64,000 nucleotides of DNA, from contig NC_023035.1 in NCBI RefSeq assembly GCF_000507245.1, positions 1,217,501 through 1,281,500 of the forward strand, in the 5' to 3' direction. Below, piece after piece: positions 35,652 through 44,551 of this stretch; positions within the stretch are counted from its first letter, which is position 1; every line of letters begins with the position of its first letter. The notes beneath the pieces are model-generated. The model saw only the letters and a program-made list of their open reading frames with translations, was not told where the DNA came from and made no database searches. Source of the stretch: Salinispira pacifica (lineage in GTDB: Bacteria; Spirochaetota; Spirochaetia; DSM-27196; Salinispiraceae). The translations under genes were made by a program, and so were the position numbers.

Positions 35652-36623
35652 ATGGCCAAAAATGTATTCCGAAACGGGGAATTCAACCTGTCCCGGGAAA
35701 AAGTGCATATATCTCCGCCTGAAGCCGCCTTTCCCCAGCTATCACAGGGAAACCAGGGGGCGGGAGCCGCAGTGCAGGAGCTGAGTCCGGTGGATGAGGT
35801 TGAGGAATATACCGGACCCACAGCCGATGAACTGCGCCGTGAGGCTGAAGCGTTTAAGGCCCAATGGGAAGAGGAAAAAGCCCGGATGGAAAGTGAGGCC
35901 AGGGCAAAAGCCGAGCAGATCATTCAGGAGGCCGAAACCACCGCCTTTGAGGAAGTCCGGAAAAAGACGGAAAACGCACAGGAAGAAAAGGAAAAGGCTG
36001 AAGAAGAGGCCCGGAAGATCGTGGAAGATGCCCGGGCCGAATCGGAAAAAATACTCAATGAATCCCGTGATAAGGCTGAAGGCATTGAAAAGGATGCCTT
36101 TCAGAAAGGCTATGACGAAGGCCGGGAAAGCGGGTACGATTCCGGGCGCTCTGAAGTGGAGCGGGTGATTGACCGGCTTCATATGATTATCAGCAAAACC
36201 ATCGAACGCAGAAACGAAGTAATTGAAGAAAGCGAAGCCCAGCTGGTTCAACTGGTTCTCCAGATTGCCAAGAAGGTGATCAAGGTGATCAGTGAAAATC
36301 AGCGAAATGTGGTGATAAACAATGTGGTTCAGGCACTGAGAAAGCTGAAAACCAAAGCCGATGTAAATATCCGCGTGAATATTGACGACCTGAAAACCAC
36401 CACAGAACACACGAAAGAACTGATGAGCCGTATTGAACGGGTGAAAAATGTCACCGTAATGGAGGATTCCTCTGTGGATCCCGGCGGTGCGGTGATCGAG
36501 ACCGACTTCGGTCAGATCGATGCCAGGATTTCATCCCAGCTGCGGGAAATTGAAGAGGCCATCATTGAGCTGATGCCCATTGCCTCTTCAAAGCGGAGCA
36601 GAGAGCCTGACAGTCTCCTGTAA
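35652..36623 (+). CDS. fliH: Flagellar assembly protein FliH
   Basis: A 323-residue negative regulator of the export ATPase FliI. Residues 55-170 are a long highly charged coiled coil (Glu/Lys/Ala), followed by the Gly-repeat-like segment KGYDEGRESGYDSGRSEV. The C-terminal domain has LVQLVLQIAKKVIKV and SVDPGGAVIETDFGQIDARI, the FliH/HrpE end. It lies 112 bp after fliG and before fliI. Confidence 0.93.
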   Translation: MAKNVFRNGEFNLSREKVHISPPEAAFPQLSQGNQGAGAAVQELSPVDEVEEYTGPTADELRREAEAFKAQWEEEKARMESEARAKAEQIIQEAETTAFEEVRKKTENAQEEKEKAEEEARKIVEDARAESEKILNESRDKAEGIEKDAFQKGYDEGRESGYDSGRSEVERVIDRLHMIISKTIERRNEVIEESEAQLVQLVLQIAKKVIKVISENQRNVVINNVVQALRKLKTKADVNIRVNIDDLKTTTEHTKELMSRIERVKNVTVMEDSSVDPGGAVIETDFGQIDARISSQLREIEEAIIELMPIASSKRSREPDSLL

Positions 36624-36682
36624 TAGTTGGGAGCCGGGCTGCTTCCGGATATTACCGCCGGCATATTCCTTGGGAGGGGAGA

Positions 36683-38110
36683 ATGAGGCGTTTTGCCAAA
36701 TATGTTGAGACAGTACAAAGCATAGAAACCATCCTCTTCATGGGTACCGTACAGAAAGTACGGGGACTTCTCATAGAAAGTCACGGCCCCCAGGCAGTGG
36801 TCGGCGAACTCTGCGAAATATATCCTGCGGCGGGACACGAACCCATTTATGCGGAGGTTGTGGGTCTTCACGGAAATATTGTGCAGCTCATGCCCTTCAG
36901 CGAACCCCAGGGAATTGAAGTGGGGTCCTCGGTTGTAGCCAGCGGCCGCCGCCTTGAGGTGCAGGTTTCGGATAAACTTCTGGGAAGGGTATTGAACTCC
37001 ATGGGGAAACCCATCGACGGCAAGGGTGATATTCATTCAGGGGTCAATTATCCGGCCATGGCTTCTCCGCCGGATGTCCTTAACAGGAAAAGCATTACAG
37101 AACAGGTGAGCACAGGAATCAGGGCCATCGACGGACTTCTCCCGGTTGGGAAGGGGCAGAGGATGGGAATTTTTTCCGGATCGGGGGTTGGTAAATCCAC
37201 TCTGTTGGGAATGATTGCCCGAAATACTTCTGCCGATATTAATGTGATTGCCCTCATCGGCGAGCGTGGCAGGGAAGTCCGGGAATTTATTGAACAGGAT
37301 CTTGGCGAGGAGGGGTTGAAGCGTTCGGTACTCATTGTATCCACCAGCGATAAGCCCCCTGTGGCCCGGTTGAAAGCCGCATATATTGCCACGGCTGTAG
37401 CCGAATATTTCCGGGATCAGGGAAACGATGTCATGCTCATGTTCGATTCAGTCACCCGGTTTGCCAGGGCCCAGCGGGAGATCGGGCTGGCTATCGGCGA
37501 AGCTCCTGCCACCAGAGGGTTCCCCCCTTCGGTGTTTTCCACCCTGCCCAGACTCCTTGAGCGTTGCGGAACCGGAGAAAACGGCACCATTACCGGGTTT
37601 TATACCATCCTTGTGGACGGAGATGACATGGATGAACCGGTGGCTGATAATGTGAGGGGAATTCTGGACGGACATATGGTATTAAGCCGCCGTCTTGCCC
37701 AGGCATATCATTATCCTTCAATAGACATTCTCGATTCCGTCTCAAGACTGGCTCCCAGAATATCTCTTCCGGAAGCCCAGAAGGCAGCCGGAGCTGTTCG
37801 GCGGCTCATGGCTCTGTACCGGGAAAATGAGGATCTGATCAATATCGGAGCCTATGCTTCCGGGAGCAATCCTGAGCTTGATGAGGCAATCAAGCGCAAT
37901 CCATCTTTTTTACGCTTTCTCCAGCAGAGCATTACTGAAAAGTCTTCCCTGAGGGAAACCTTCCAGGGACTTTCGGATATTTCGGGATTACAGATTCCTC
38001 TCCCGGAACAGGAGGCGGAAGAGAATACGGAAGCGGTTGCAGAACCCGGAAGCGGGGCAGGCCCGGACGGGGATACCGAATCTGCTGATGTCCAGGCGGC
38101 CCGGGAATGA
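36683..38110 (+). CDS. fliI: Flagellum-specific ATPase FliI
   Basis: A 475-residue F1-like ATPase energising flagellar export. Walker A GSGVGKSTLLGM is near residue 165 and Walker B VMLMFDSVTRFARAQ near 250. The signature DEPVADNVRGILDGH is near 315. The C-terminal 40 residues are an acidic Glu/Ala/Gly extension not usual for FliI. TTGGGAGGGGAGA precedes the ATG. Overlaps fliJ by 4 bp (ATGA). Confidence 0.97.
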   Translation: MRRFAKYVETVQSIETILFMGTVQKVRGLLIESHGPQAVVGELCEIYPAAGHEPIYAEVVGLHGNIVQLMPFSEPQGIEVGSSVVASGRRLEVQVSDKLLGRVLNSMGKPIDGKGDIHSGVNYPAMASPPDVLNRKSITEQVSTGIRAIDGLLPVGKGQRMGIFSGSGVGKSTLLGMIARNTSADINVIALIGERGREVREFIEQDLGEEGLKRSVLIVSTSDKPPVARLKAAYIATAVAEYFRDQGNDVMLMFDSVTRFARAQREIGLAIGEAPATRGFPPSVFSTLPRLLERCGTGENGTITGFYTILVDGDDMDEPVADNVRGILDGHMVLSRRLAQAYHYPSIDILDSVSRLAPRISLPEAQKAAGAVRRLMALYRENEDLINIGAYASGSNPELDEAIKRNPSFLRFLQQSITEKSSLRETFQGLSDISGLQIPLPEQEAEENTEAVAEPGSGAGPDGDTESADVQAARE

Positions 38111-38547
38111 AACGATTTCGCTTTCGACTGGAACCCCTTCTCCGCCTTCGGGCCCACAAGGAGGAGGAATGGCGGCTCAAGCTGGGGCAGGCCCAGGCCG
38201 AATGTTCCAGGATTGAAAACCAGATCCAGATGCTTCACAGGGAGCGGAGTGCGGTATTTGCCTCTGATGCAGGCAATGATATGGATTATCACCTTTCCCG
38301 GGCCCTGTACCTGGGAAGAATTGAAGATAAAACCCGTGAACTCCAGCAAGATTTGACCCAGGCATATGCCAGAAAGGAAGAGGTTTTGAAGACGTATACT
38401 GAAGCACGCCGGGAGTACGAAGCTATTAATAAAATTAAGGAAAAGCGGGTTGCAGAATACCGGAAAGAATGGTTCCGGGAAGAGGCGAAGGAGATCGACG
38501 ATATCGCCAACTCCCGGATAGCAGGAGGTTACCGTGGCACGTTATAA
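38107..38547 (+). CDS. fliJ: Flagellar export protein FliJ
   Basis: A 146-residue coiled-coil protein, the stalk of the FliI ATPase. It opens with FRFRLEPLLRLRAHKEEEW, typical of FliJ, and is helical throughout (KTRELQQDLTQAYARKEEVL). It overlaps fliI (ATGA) and the next gene (14 bp), so the three are translated together. Confidence 0.92.
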   Translation: MKRFRFRLEPLLRLRAHKEEEWRLKLGQAQAECSRIENQIQMLHRERSAVFASDAGNDMDYHLSRALYLGRIEDKTRELQQDLTQAYARKEEVLKTYTEARREYEAINKIKEKRVAEYRKEWFREEAKEIDDIANSRIAGGYRGTL

Positions 38548-39178
38548 CAGGGTGAATGTCGCCCCCCGGATATTTCTCTTATTTGTCCTGGTGGCGGTGT
38601 TACTGCTGGGGGGCACAATCTGGTTTGATATTCTCGGTCTGGTGGATGCACGCCCTCTCATCGGTCCTGTACTGAATCTTCTCAACCTCAGCCCCCAGGA
38701 AACGGTGGCGGTCGATTATTCCGATGTGGAGCTGCTTGACAGTATGGAACTGGAAAAGCGGGAGCTTGCCATAGATATGCACCTTGAAACGCTGGAAAAC
38801 AGCCGTGAACAGCTCAGTCAGGAGGTGGAAGCGTATCAGGAACGGCTTGCACAGCTGGAAGAACGGGAAAAGATCCAGTCCGACAGGGAAAATTCATTTA
38901 ATGAAAAACTCAATCGGTACGATGATAGAAGAGCAGGCCTGGTACAGAATGCACGTGATCTTACCAGCATGCGCCCTGAGGATGCCGTGGCTATTCTCAA
39001 CGAGTACGATGATCAGCTTCTCATCGACACGCTGAGAATGGTGCAGGAGCTTGCAGATGAAGCAGGCACCTTCTCCCTGGTATCCACCTATCTGTCATTG
39101 CTGCCCGAAGACCGGGCCGCGGCAATTCAGCGGAAGATGACTCAGAAACCTTCCCTGAGTTCCCCCAATGACTCATAG
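38534..39178 (+). CDS. flbB: Periplasmic flagellar collar protein FlbB (MotE-like)
   Basis: A 214-residue bitopic protein. A membrane helix at about residues 12-35 (IFLLFVLVAVLLLGGTIWFDIL) is followed by a coiled coil (75-130) and a C-terminal MgtE-N/MotE-like domain with MRPEDAVAILNEYDDQLLIDTL. In Borrelia, FlbB lies between fliJ and fliK and builds the spirochaete collar that positions stators; the location here is the same. GTG 38534 has AGGAGG upstream. Confidence 0.88.
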   Translation: MARYNRVNVAPRIFLLFVLVAVLLLGGTIWFDILGLVDARPLIGPVLNLLNLSPQETVAVDYSDVELLDSMELEKRELAIDMHLETLENSREQLSQEVEAYQERLAQLEEREKIQSDRENSFNEKLNRYDDRRAGLVQNARDLTSMRPEDAVAILNEYDDQLLIDTLRMVQELADEAGTFSLVSTYLSLLPEDRAAAIQRKMTQKPSLSSPNDS

Positions 39179-39211
39179 ATAAGCGCTGCGCCAGGCTCTG
39201 CAGGAGGAAGC

Positions 39212-39886
39212 ATGCAGAATCTGAGCGTAGCGGACATATTTCCCTCTTCCATTCCCGAGCACCCCAGAGTGCAGAGCCCAATGAACCGGGACCACGGGGG
39301 AAAACAGTTCTCAGATTATTTTACCCCGCCGGCTGAACCGGCGTACCGGCCGCTGATCAGGGAGCCGGGAATGGTTCCCGGATTCACCTCAGGCAGCGGC
39401 GCCGGAATGTATCCGGCATCCGATCAGCTCTACAACAGTATCTCCTCGACACATGATCTCCTGAAATCCCCGCAGCAGCTGAGCAGACATCGCAAGCCGG
39501 GGACCCATACTCCACGGAGCTTTATCAGTCTGAACAGCGAATCCGGGAACAGGGCGAAAAACTCCGGGAAGATGCACGCTGGGCTGAAGCAGCGGCCGAA
39601 TCCGCCTCGGCCCGGGATGCCGCCGCAAAAGAAAAGGCAGAAAACGCTGCAGAACATGCGGCCTCCGCCGGAAAAAATCGCCAAAAGCAATCAGAAAACC
39701 AGAAAGAATCGGCAGCGGCACCGGACAAGCACGCCGCGAAACAGGCGAAGGTTCAGGGAAGCGTCCGGGACGGGAATGACCAGAGTGTCAGTGGTCAAAA
39801 TGAAAATGCCGTTGCCGGCAAGGCCGGGGAGAAATTCCTGGATTCCTCTGATGCAGCCAGGAACGCAAAAGCCGGCTCAGAGATAA
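39212..39886 (+). CDS. fliK: Flagellar hook-length control protein FliK, N-terminal frame (gene broken)
   Basis: ATG 39212 with AGGAGG starts a frame whose first 85 or so residues look real (SVADIFPSSIPEH, GKQFSDYF, YPASDQLYNSI). After about 39470 its product becomes Arg/Pro/Lys-rich text typical of a wrong frame and it stops at 39886. The true continuation is the -1 frame, open from 39457 to 41253. A missing base in C4 (39468-39471) or G4 (39499-39502) would join the two into about 680 residues. FliK measures hook length and switches export specificity. Confidence 0.75.
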   Translation: MQNLSVADIFPSSIPEHPRVQSPMNRDHGGKQFSDYFTPPAEPAYRPLIREPGMVPGFTSGSGAGMYPASDQLYNSISSTHDLLKSPQQLSRHRKPGTHTPRSFISLNSESGNRAKNSGKMHAGLKQRPNPPRPGMPPQKKRQKTLQNMRPPPEKIAKSNQKTRKNRQRHRTSTPRNRRRFREASGTGMTRVSVVKMKMPLPARPGRNSWIPLMQPGTQKPAQR

Positions 39887-41253
39887 AAGCAGAGAAAAAT
39901 GCAGAGATAAAAGCCGCCGCATCTGGAAAAGGCAACGTATCTGGAAAAGCCAACGGAATACACGCTGAAGCAGCGGAAAACGAAGCAGCCAAAGCCTCAC
40001 AAGCAGAGAAATCGGCGAATGCAGGTTCCGGCAGCGGAAAAACCGGCGGCACCGATTCCGGCAACGGGGCCGAGGCTGCCGCCCCGCCACAGGAAGCTTC
40101 CGGCCTGAAGAATCAGCGGGGCGGTGAATCCCGTGGAGCACACGGCGAAGCCGGGGGAGCTGAAGACGGAAAATACCGGAAATTCGCTTCGTCTGAGACG
40201 TCAAAATCCGGAGAATCCCTCCAGGGCAAATCTGCCGCCGAAAATGCAGGATCGGATAAAGCCTCTGCAAACGCCGCCGCCAAGGGTGCCGGAGAGAACG
40301 GTGATCCCGCAGTGGCCGCAAGCAGAAATTCGGACAAACATACCGAAGGTCAAACCAGGCTGAAAAACCCATCTGGAGCCGGGACCGGTGAAGCAGGAAA
40401 AACCCAGACGGTACAGTCCTCCATTCTCAGCCAAAGCATGGATCGGATATCCGGCAGAGGCGGTCAAAACGGCTCATCGGGTACACTTTCCCAGGGGGCG
40501 GACGCCGGGGATTCCAAAGTTCTCTCTTCCATGGTTCAGCAGGCCCGTGATACTGCGGGCGGGACGTTTCAGGGAAACACGGGAGACGGCGGAGCCGGTG
40601 ACGGTGCCAAACAGGGCGGAACATTTTCCAACAGCATGTTCGCTCAGTCCTCGGTTCAGCCCGGGACATCTGTGAGCAGCAGCTCCGATTTTCAGGTTTT
40701 TCTCGGACCCGAGGCGCTGGCCAGGGGCGCAGAAGGCCTGCAGCAGGGGCAGGGCGGCCGGAATTCGGCGGCAGGAGCCGGAGGTCGTCAGACCATGAGC
40801 TCTTCGGAAATGATGAACCAGTTCAAGGAACAGTTCCGGGGCCAGCTGGGCAGCGATGTGGTGCGTCAGGCCCGGTACATCTTCAAGGGGCAGAACTCCG
40901 GCGAGATCAGCATGGTGCTCAAACCCGAAAAACTCGGAAGAGTACGGATTAAGGTGAATCTCCAAGATAACTCTGTAGCCGGAAAAATATTTGTCGAAAA
41001 TAAGGATGTGGAAGCGGCCTTCAATGAAATGCTTGATGATTTGAAGGAAATGTTCCAGGAACAGGGGTTTGATGACCTGAGTGTAGATGTTCAGCTGGAA
41101 AACGGCAGCGGGGAAGATACCGCCCAGCCGTTCCGGATGGCCGATGACAACGGTCTGTCGGGGACGGGTGAACAGGCCGGCAGCTTTGAAAACCAGATAG
41201 CACAGGCCCGGAGCTATCTCCGGGAGTATGAATCGCTTGATATATTGGCCTGA
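39457..41253 (+). CDS. fliK: Flagellar hook-length control protein FliK, main and C-terminal frame
   Basis: This frame is open from 39457, but its first start codon is GTG 40312. The 285 codons before that are coherent Ala/Glu/Lys/Gly/Ser-rich text, as in the long disordered part of FliK, so translation must enter from the frame beginning at 39212. The C-terminal FliK (Flg_hook) domain is clear near 40860-41100: GEISMVLKPEKLGRVRIKVN, then FVENKDVEAAF and FDDLSVDVQL. flgD follows. Confidence 0.85.
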   Translation, partial: SPEIPAAAEQTSQAGDPYSTELYQSEQRIREQGEKLREDARWAEAAAESASARDAAAKEKAENAAEHAASAGKNRQKQSENQKESAAAPDKHAAKQAKVQGSVRDGNDQSVSGQNENAVAGKAGEKFLDSSDAARNAKAGSEIKAEKNAEIKAAASGKGNVSGKANGIHAEAAENEAAKASQAEKSANAGSGSGKTGGTDSGNGAEAAAPPQEASGLKNQRGGESRGAHGEAGGAEDGKYRKFASSETSKSGESLQGKSAAENAGSDKASANAAAKGAGENGDPAVAASRNSDKHTEGQTRLKNPSGAGTGEAGKTQTVQSSILSQSMDRISGRGGQNGSSGTLSQGADAGDSKVLSSMVQQARDTAGGTFQGNTGDGGAGDGAKQGGTFSNSMFAQSSVQPGTSVSSSSDFQVFLGPEALARGAEGLQQGQGGRNSAAGAGGRQTMSSSEMMNQFKEQFRGQLGSDVVRQARYIFKGQNSGEISMVLKPEKLGRVRIKVNLQDNSVAGKIFVENKDVEAAFNEMLDDLKEMFQEQGFDDLSVDVQLENGSGEDTAQPFRMADDNGLSGTGEQAGSFENQIAQARSYLREYESLDILA

Positions 41254-41330
41254 CCCCAGACAGCCGGCAGATGTCCGGCATACCAGGGGATCAGAGAAAG
41301 GAACCTGTCAGGGGTTCCGGGGAGAAAATG

Positions 41331-41924
41331 ATGGAAGGTATCAGTTCAACAGCAGTGGACACCGCCAGCCTGCGCAGCCTGAACGGGATTGACAGATCCA
41401 GAGTACAGCTGGGCAGTGAGGCAGACGGAAATCAGCTGAGCTTTGAAAACCTTTTAAGCAGCGGAGAGCAGGCGCGGGTTGAAGAACAGGTGCTGAACGT
41501 GAACCGGGGTATCCAGATCGACGGACGGCAGATTAAACAGTCCATGGACAAGGATGATTATCTGACTCTGTTAATTGCCCAGCTGAAGAACCAGGATCCC
41601 ACCAAACCCATGGAAGACCGGGAATTTATCGCCCAGATGGCGCAGTTTTCCAGTCTGGAACAGATGACCAATATGAGTAAGGGCTTTGAAACCCTTGCAT
41701 CCCAGCTTTCGGCAGGTCAGGCGTCTTCCATGCTGGGTAAGGAAGTGGATGTGGTGCTGGACGGCAATGTTATTTCCGGAAAGGTTCAGGAGATAACCCG
41801 AGGTGAGTATCCCCAGGTGCGTGTGGACGGAACCTATTACGATCTTTCCGATGTCAGCCGGATACGGGAAGGAAGCGCAGCAGCTGCGGCATCGGCTTAC
41901 GCCGCACAGAGCAAACAGGACTAA
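41331..41924 (+). CDS. flgD: Flagellar hook cap/assembly protein FlgD
   Basis: A 197-residue scaffold for hook assembly. The N-terminal export and capping block is DDYLTLLIAQLKNQDPTKPM followed by EFIAQMAQFSSLEQM. The C-terminal part is short, as in many spirochaete FlgD, and ends in an Ala-rich tail. ATG 41331 is favoured over ATG 41328 because GGAG (41321-41324) is six bases away. Confidence 0.93.
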   Translation: MEGISSTAVDTASLRSLNGIDRSRVQLGSEADGNQLSFENLLSSGEQARVEEQVLNVNRGIQIDGRQIKQSMDKDDYLTLLIAQLKNQDPTKPMEDREFIAQMAQFSSLEQMTNMSKGFETLASQLSAGQASSMLGKEVDVVLDGNVISGKVQEITRGEYPQVRVDGTYYDLSDVSRIREGSAAAAASAYAAQSKQD

Positions 41925-41936
41925 GGAGGCAGCCCT

Positions 41937-43373
41937 ATGATGCGATCACTATATGCAGGAGTTTCAGGACTTCAGAATCACCAGATCCGGATGGACGTAA
42001 TCGGAAATAATGTATCCAACGTGAACACCACGGGATTTAAGAAGGGACGGGTGAACTTCCAGGACCTTCTTTCCCAGAACCAGCAGGGTGCGGCACGGCC
42101 TAATGAACGGGTGGGGGGAGTGAACCCCAAACAGGTTGGACTGGGTGTGAATGTGGCATCCATCGATACCATCTTCACCCAGGGATCTCTCCAGACCACC
42201 GGGGTGAAGACCGATGTGGCAGTTCAGGGAGAAGGGTTTTTTGTTCTCCGGGAAGGAGATCAGGATTTTTACAGCCGGGCAGGTGCATTTTCCCTGGATG
42301 CAGAGGGAATGCTGGTGAATCCGTCGAACGGTATGCGGGTTCAGGGCTGGACCGCGGAGACGGTGAACGGAGTTACATTCATCGATTCATCCGCTTCAAC
42401 AGACGATCTGCGGATTCCCATCGGCGGCAAGGACCCCGCGCGGGCCACAACCCTGGTGGAGCTTGCTTCAAACCTGAACCGGGACACCCCGGAAATACCT
42501 GCGGGTGCAGGTCCTGAAGAGATCCGGGAGGGTACATGGGCCACCAGCAAGGATGTGTACGACCCCTACGGCCGGAAGCTTACCCTCGAAGTGAACTACA
42601 CCAAGGTTGTGGACGGAACCAATGAATGGAATGCTGAAGTTCAGCTCATTGATCCCCAGGGAAATGTGGTAATACCGGATATCGCGGTAAACGGTGCCGC
42701 CAACCCCGAAGGGGACAACACCTATCAGCTGCAGTTCGATAACTTCGGAATTCTGGAAAGTGTCACCAGCCCCGGGGGCGGAGTGGACGATACCGGCGAT
42801 TTGAATGTGGATATCAGCTTTCTGGTGCCCGATTCTGAATTGCCCGAAGATGTGGAAAACATCGACCCTGCATTTGTGGGCGAAGGTGTGGCGGGAGATC
42901 CCATTACACAAACCTTCAGCATAGATCTGGGAGAAGTGGGGAGCACGGAAAACTCATCCACCCAGTTTGCGGCGGCAAGTTCCAACAAGATATTCCGCCA
43001 GGACGGATACGGGATGGGATATCTTCAGGATTTCCGGATCGACCAGAGCGGAACCATTACCGGTATTTACGATAACGGTACCAACCGGCCCATCGGTCAG
43101 ATTGCCCTTGCCACCTTCGTGAACCCCGGCGGGCTTGAAAAGGCCGGAGAGAACAATTACCGGGTGAGCATCAACTCAGGCGATGCGGATGTGGGGCCCG
43201 TGGGTACTTCAGGCCGGGGCAAGATCATTGCCGGGGCCCTTGAAATGAGTAATGTTGACCTGGCGGAGCAGTTCACAGATATGATCGTTACCCAGAGGGG
43301 ATTTCAGGCGAACAGCCGGACCATTACCACCTCCGACCAGATGCTGCAGGAACTCCTTTCACTGAAGCGGTAA
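41937..43373 (+). CDS. flgE: Flagellar hook protein FlgE, cross-link Cys replaced by Ser
   Basis: A 478-residue hook subunit. The N-terminal rod/hook motif GNNVSNVNTTGFKKGRVNF is at 23-41, and the C-terminal LAEQFTDMIVTQRGFQANSR helix ends the protein. In Treponema denticola Lys165 and Cys178 of neighbouring subunits form a lysinoalanine link. Here Lys165 is kept and residue 178 is Ser (codon TCA 42468-42470), followed by Asn179. The whole protein has no cysteine. AAGGAGG precedes the start. A 15-bp tandem repeat begins at the last base of its stop codon. Confidence 0.97.
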   Translation: MMRSLYAGVSGLQNHQIRMDVIGNNVSNVNTTGFKKGRVNFQDLLSQNQQGAARPNERVGGVNPKQVGLGVNVASIDTIFTQGSLQTTGVKTDVAVQGEGFFVLREGDQDFYSRAGAFSLDAEGMLVNPSNGMRVQGWTAETVNGVTFIDSSASTDDLRIPIGGKDPARATTLVELASNLNRDTPEIPAGAGPEEIREGTWATSKDVYDPYGRKLTLEVNYTKVVDGTNEWNAEVQLIDPQGNVVIPDIAVNGAANPEGDNTYQLQFDNFGILESVTSPGGGVDDTGDLNVDISFLVPDSELPEDVENIDPAFVGEGVAGDPITQTFSIDLGEVGSTENSSTQFAAASSNKIFRQDGYGMGYLQDFRIDQSGTITGIYDNGTNRPIGQIALATFVNPGGLEKAGENNYRVSINSGDADVGPVGTSGRGKIIAGALEMSNVDLAEQFTDMIVTQRGFQANSRTITTSDQMLQELLSLKR

Positions 43374-43407
43374 TTGATGTAGTATAGATTGATGTAGCAT
43401 AGATTGA
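43373..43407 (+). repeat. Short tandem repeat after flgE
   Basis: The unit ATTGATGTAGTATAG (15 bp) occurs twice with one change (GTA to GCA), followed by ATTGA. It begins at the last base of the flgE stop codon and lies before flbD. Confidence 0.85.
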
Positions 43408-43462
43408 ATTATTCCCGGAGCGGGCCGGTTTCTCTCCGGGGTAATTGTCAGAAGTGGGGACC

Positions 43463-43660
43463 ATGATTGAAGTGACCCGTCTGGATGGGAAGGTGTACTA
43501 TGTTAACCCCCATCATATAGAGTATATTGAGTGCAACCCCGATTCGACGCTTACCATGTTATCCGGTAAGCGTTTAGTGGTGAAGGAGAGCTATGAGCTT
43601 CTCCTGGAGCGGATTATTGAGTACCGCTCCCGAATCGGGGCGTTCAAGAACGAGGAGTAG
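43463..43660 (+). CDS. flbD: FlbD family protein
   Basis: A 65-residue cytoplasmic protein, MIEVTRLDGKVYYVNPHHIEYIE at its start, matching the small FlbD family found between flgE and motA in spirochaetes and Firmicutes. Its role is not settled; proximity suggests motility. ATG 43463 has GGGGA upstream. Fully conserved length. Confidence 0.92.
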   Translation: MIEVTRLDGKVYYVNPHHIEYIECNPDSTLTMLSGKRLVVKESYELLLERIIEYRSRIGAFKNEE

Positions 43661-43666
43661 CATCCT

Positions 43667-44446
43667 ATGGATTTAGGTACCCTGATCGGACTCGGCATCT
43701 CCGCAGGCATGGTAGTTTTCGGAATTATCGGCGGCGGTGTGGGGTTTCAGTATTATGTTGATTTACCCTCGGTTCTCATTGTTATCGGAGGTTCGCTGGG
43801 GGCGGTAATGGTTTCAAGCCCCATGAACCGGATAATGGGTATCGGGAAATATATCAGTATTCTCCTGAATGTACCCGATCTGAGGGAAGGTAAACTGATT
43901 ACCGATCTGGTGGCCTTTGCAGAGCGGGCGCGGAGAGAAGGGCTTCTGGCTCTGGAAGATAATCTTGACGAAGTTGAAAACGAGTTTATGCGCAAGGGAA
44001 TCCAGCTGGTGGTGGACGGTACCGACCCGGAAATCATCAAAAGCATTCTCTACACGGAACTGAACCAGATCCAGGGAAGGCACGAAGACGGAATCAATCT
44101 TTTCGGGCAATGGGGCTCTCTGGCTCCGGCCTTCGGTATGATCGGTACCCTCATCGGACTGATTGCCATGCTTGCGAACCTTGAGGATCAGTCGGGAATT
44201 GCTTCTGGTATGGCCACAGCCTTGATCACCACCATGTACGGATCCATGCTCGCCAATATTGTGCTTATCCCGTTTAAGTCCAAACTTGAAGACAGAGATA
44301 AATACGAAACACGTTCCAAGGAAATAGTAATAGAAGGAATTTTGTCCATCCAGTCAGGGGATAACCCCCGAATTCTGCTGGAGAAGCTTCTCAGCTTCCT
44401 TCCCCCGCCGGAGAGGGAGCCCATCAGAGCGGAATCGAATCAGTAA
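43667..44446 (+). CDS. motA: Motor stator protein MotA
   Basis: A 259-residue polytopic inner-membrane protein with four membrane segments (about 5-22, 28-50, 147-170, 180-203). It forms the proton or sodium channel with MotB. The text PSVLIVIGGSLGAVMVS and GSLAPAFGMIGTLIGLIAML is typical, and the cytoplasmic loop between segments 2 and 3 carries the charged residues that act on FliG. Confidence 0.97.
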   Translation: MDLGTLIGLGISAGMVVFGIIGGGVGFQYYVDLPSVLIVIGGSLGAVMVSSPMNRIMGIGKYISILLNVPDLREGKLITDLVAFAERARREGLLALEDNLDEVENEFMRKGIQLVVDGTDPEIIKSILYTELNQIQGRHEDGINLFGQWGSLAPAFGMIGTLIGLIAMLANLEDQSGIASGMATALITTMYGSMLANIVLIPFKSKLEDRDKYETRSKEIVIEGILSIQSGDNPRILLEKLLSFLPPPEREPIRAESNQ

Positions 44447-44551
44447 TAATCGGCGGCAGGTTATGATCCGGCTCTCCGGATATGCGATCTGCACCCGGAG
44501 GCTTCAGACCGTCCAGGTGACGGGATTGAGGCGGGAATGAAAGGTTGAACT

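Noticed and set aside
40312-41253. FliK as a short protein starting at GTG 40312
   Set aside because: The 285 codons before this GTG in the same frame are coherent FliK-like text with no stop, so the GTG is an internal codon.
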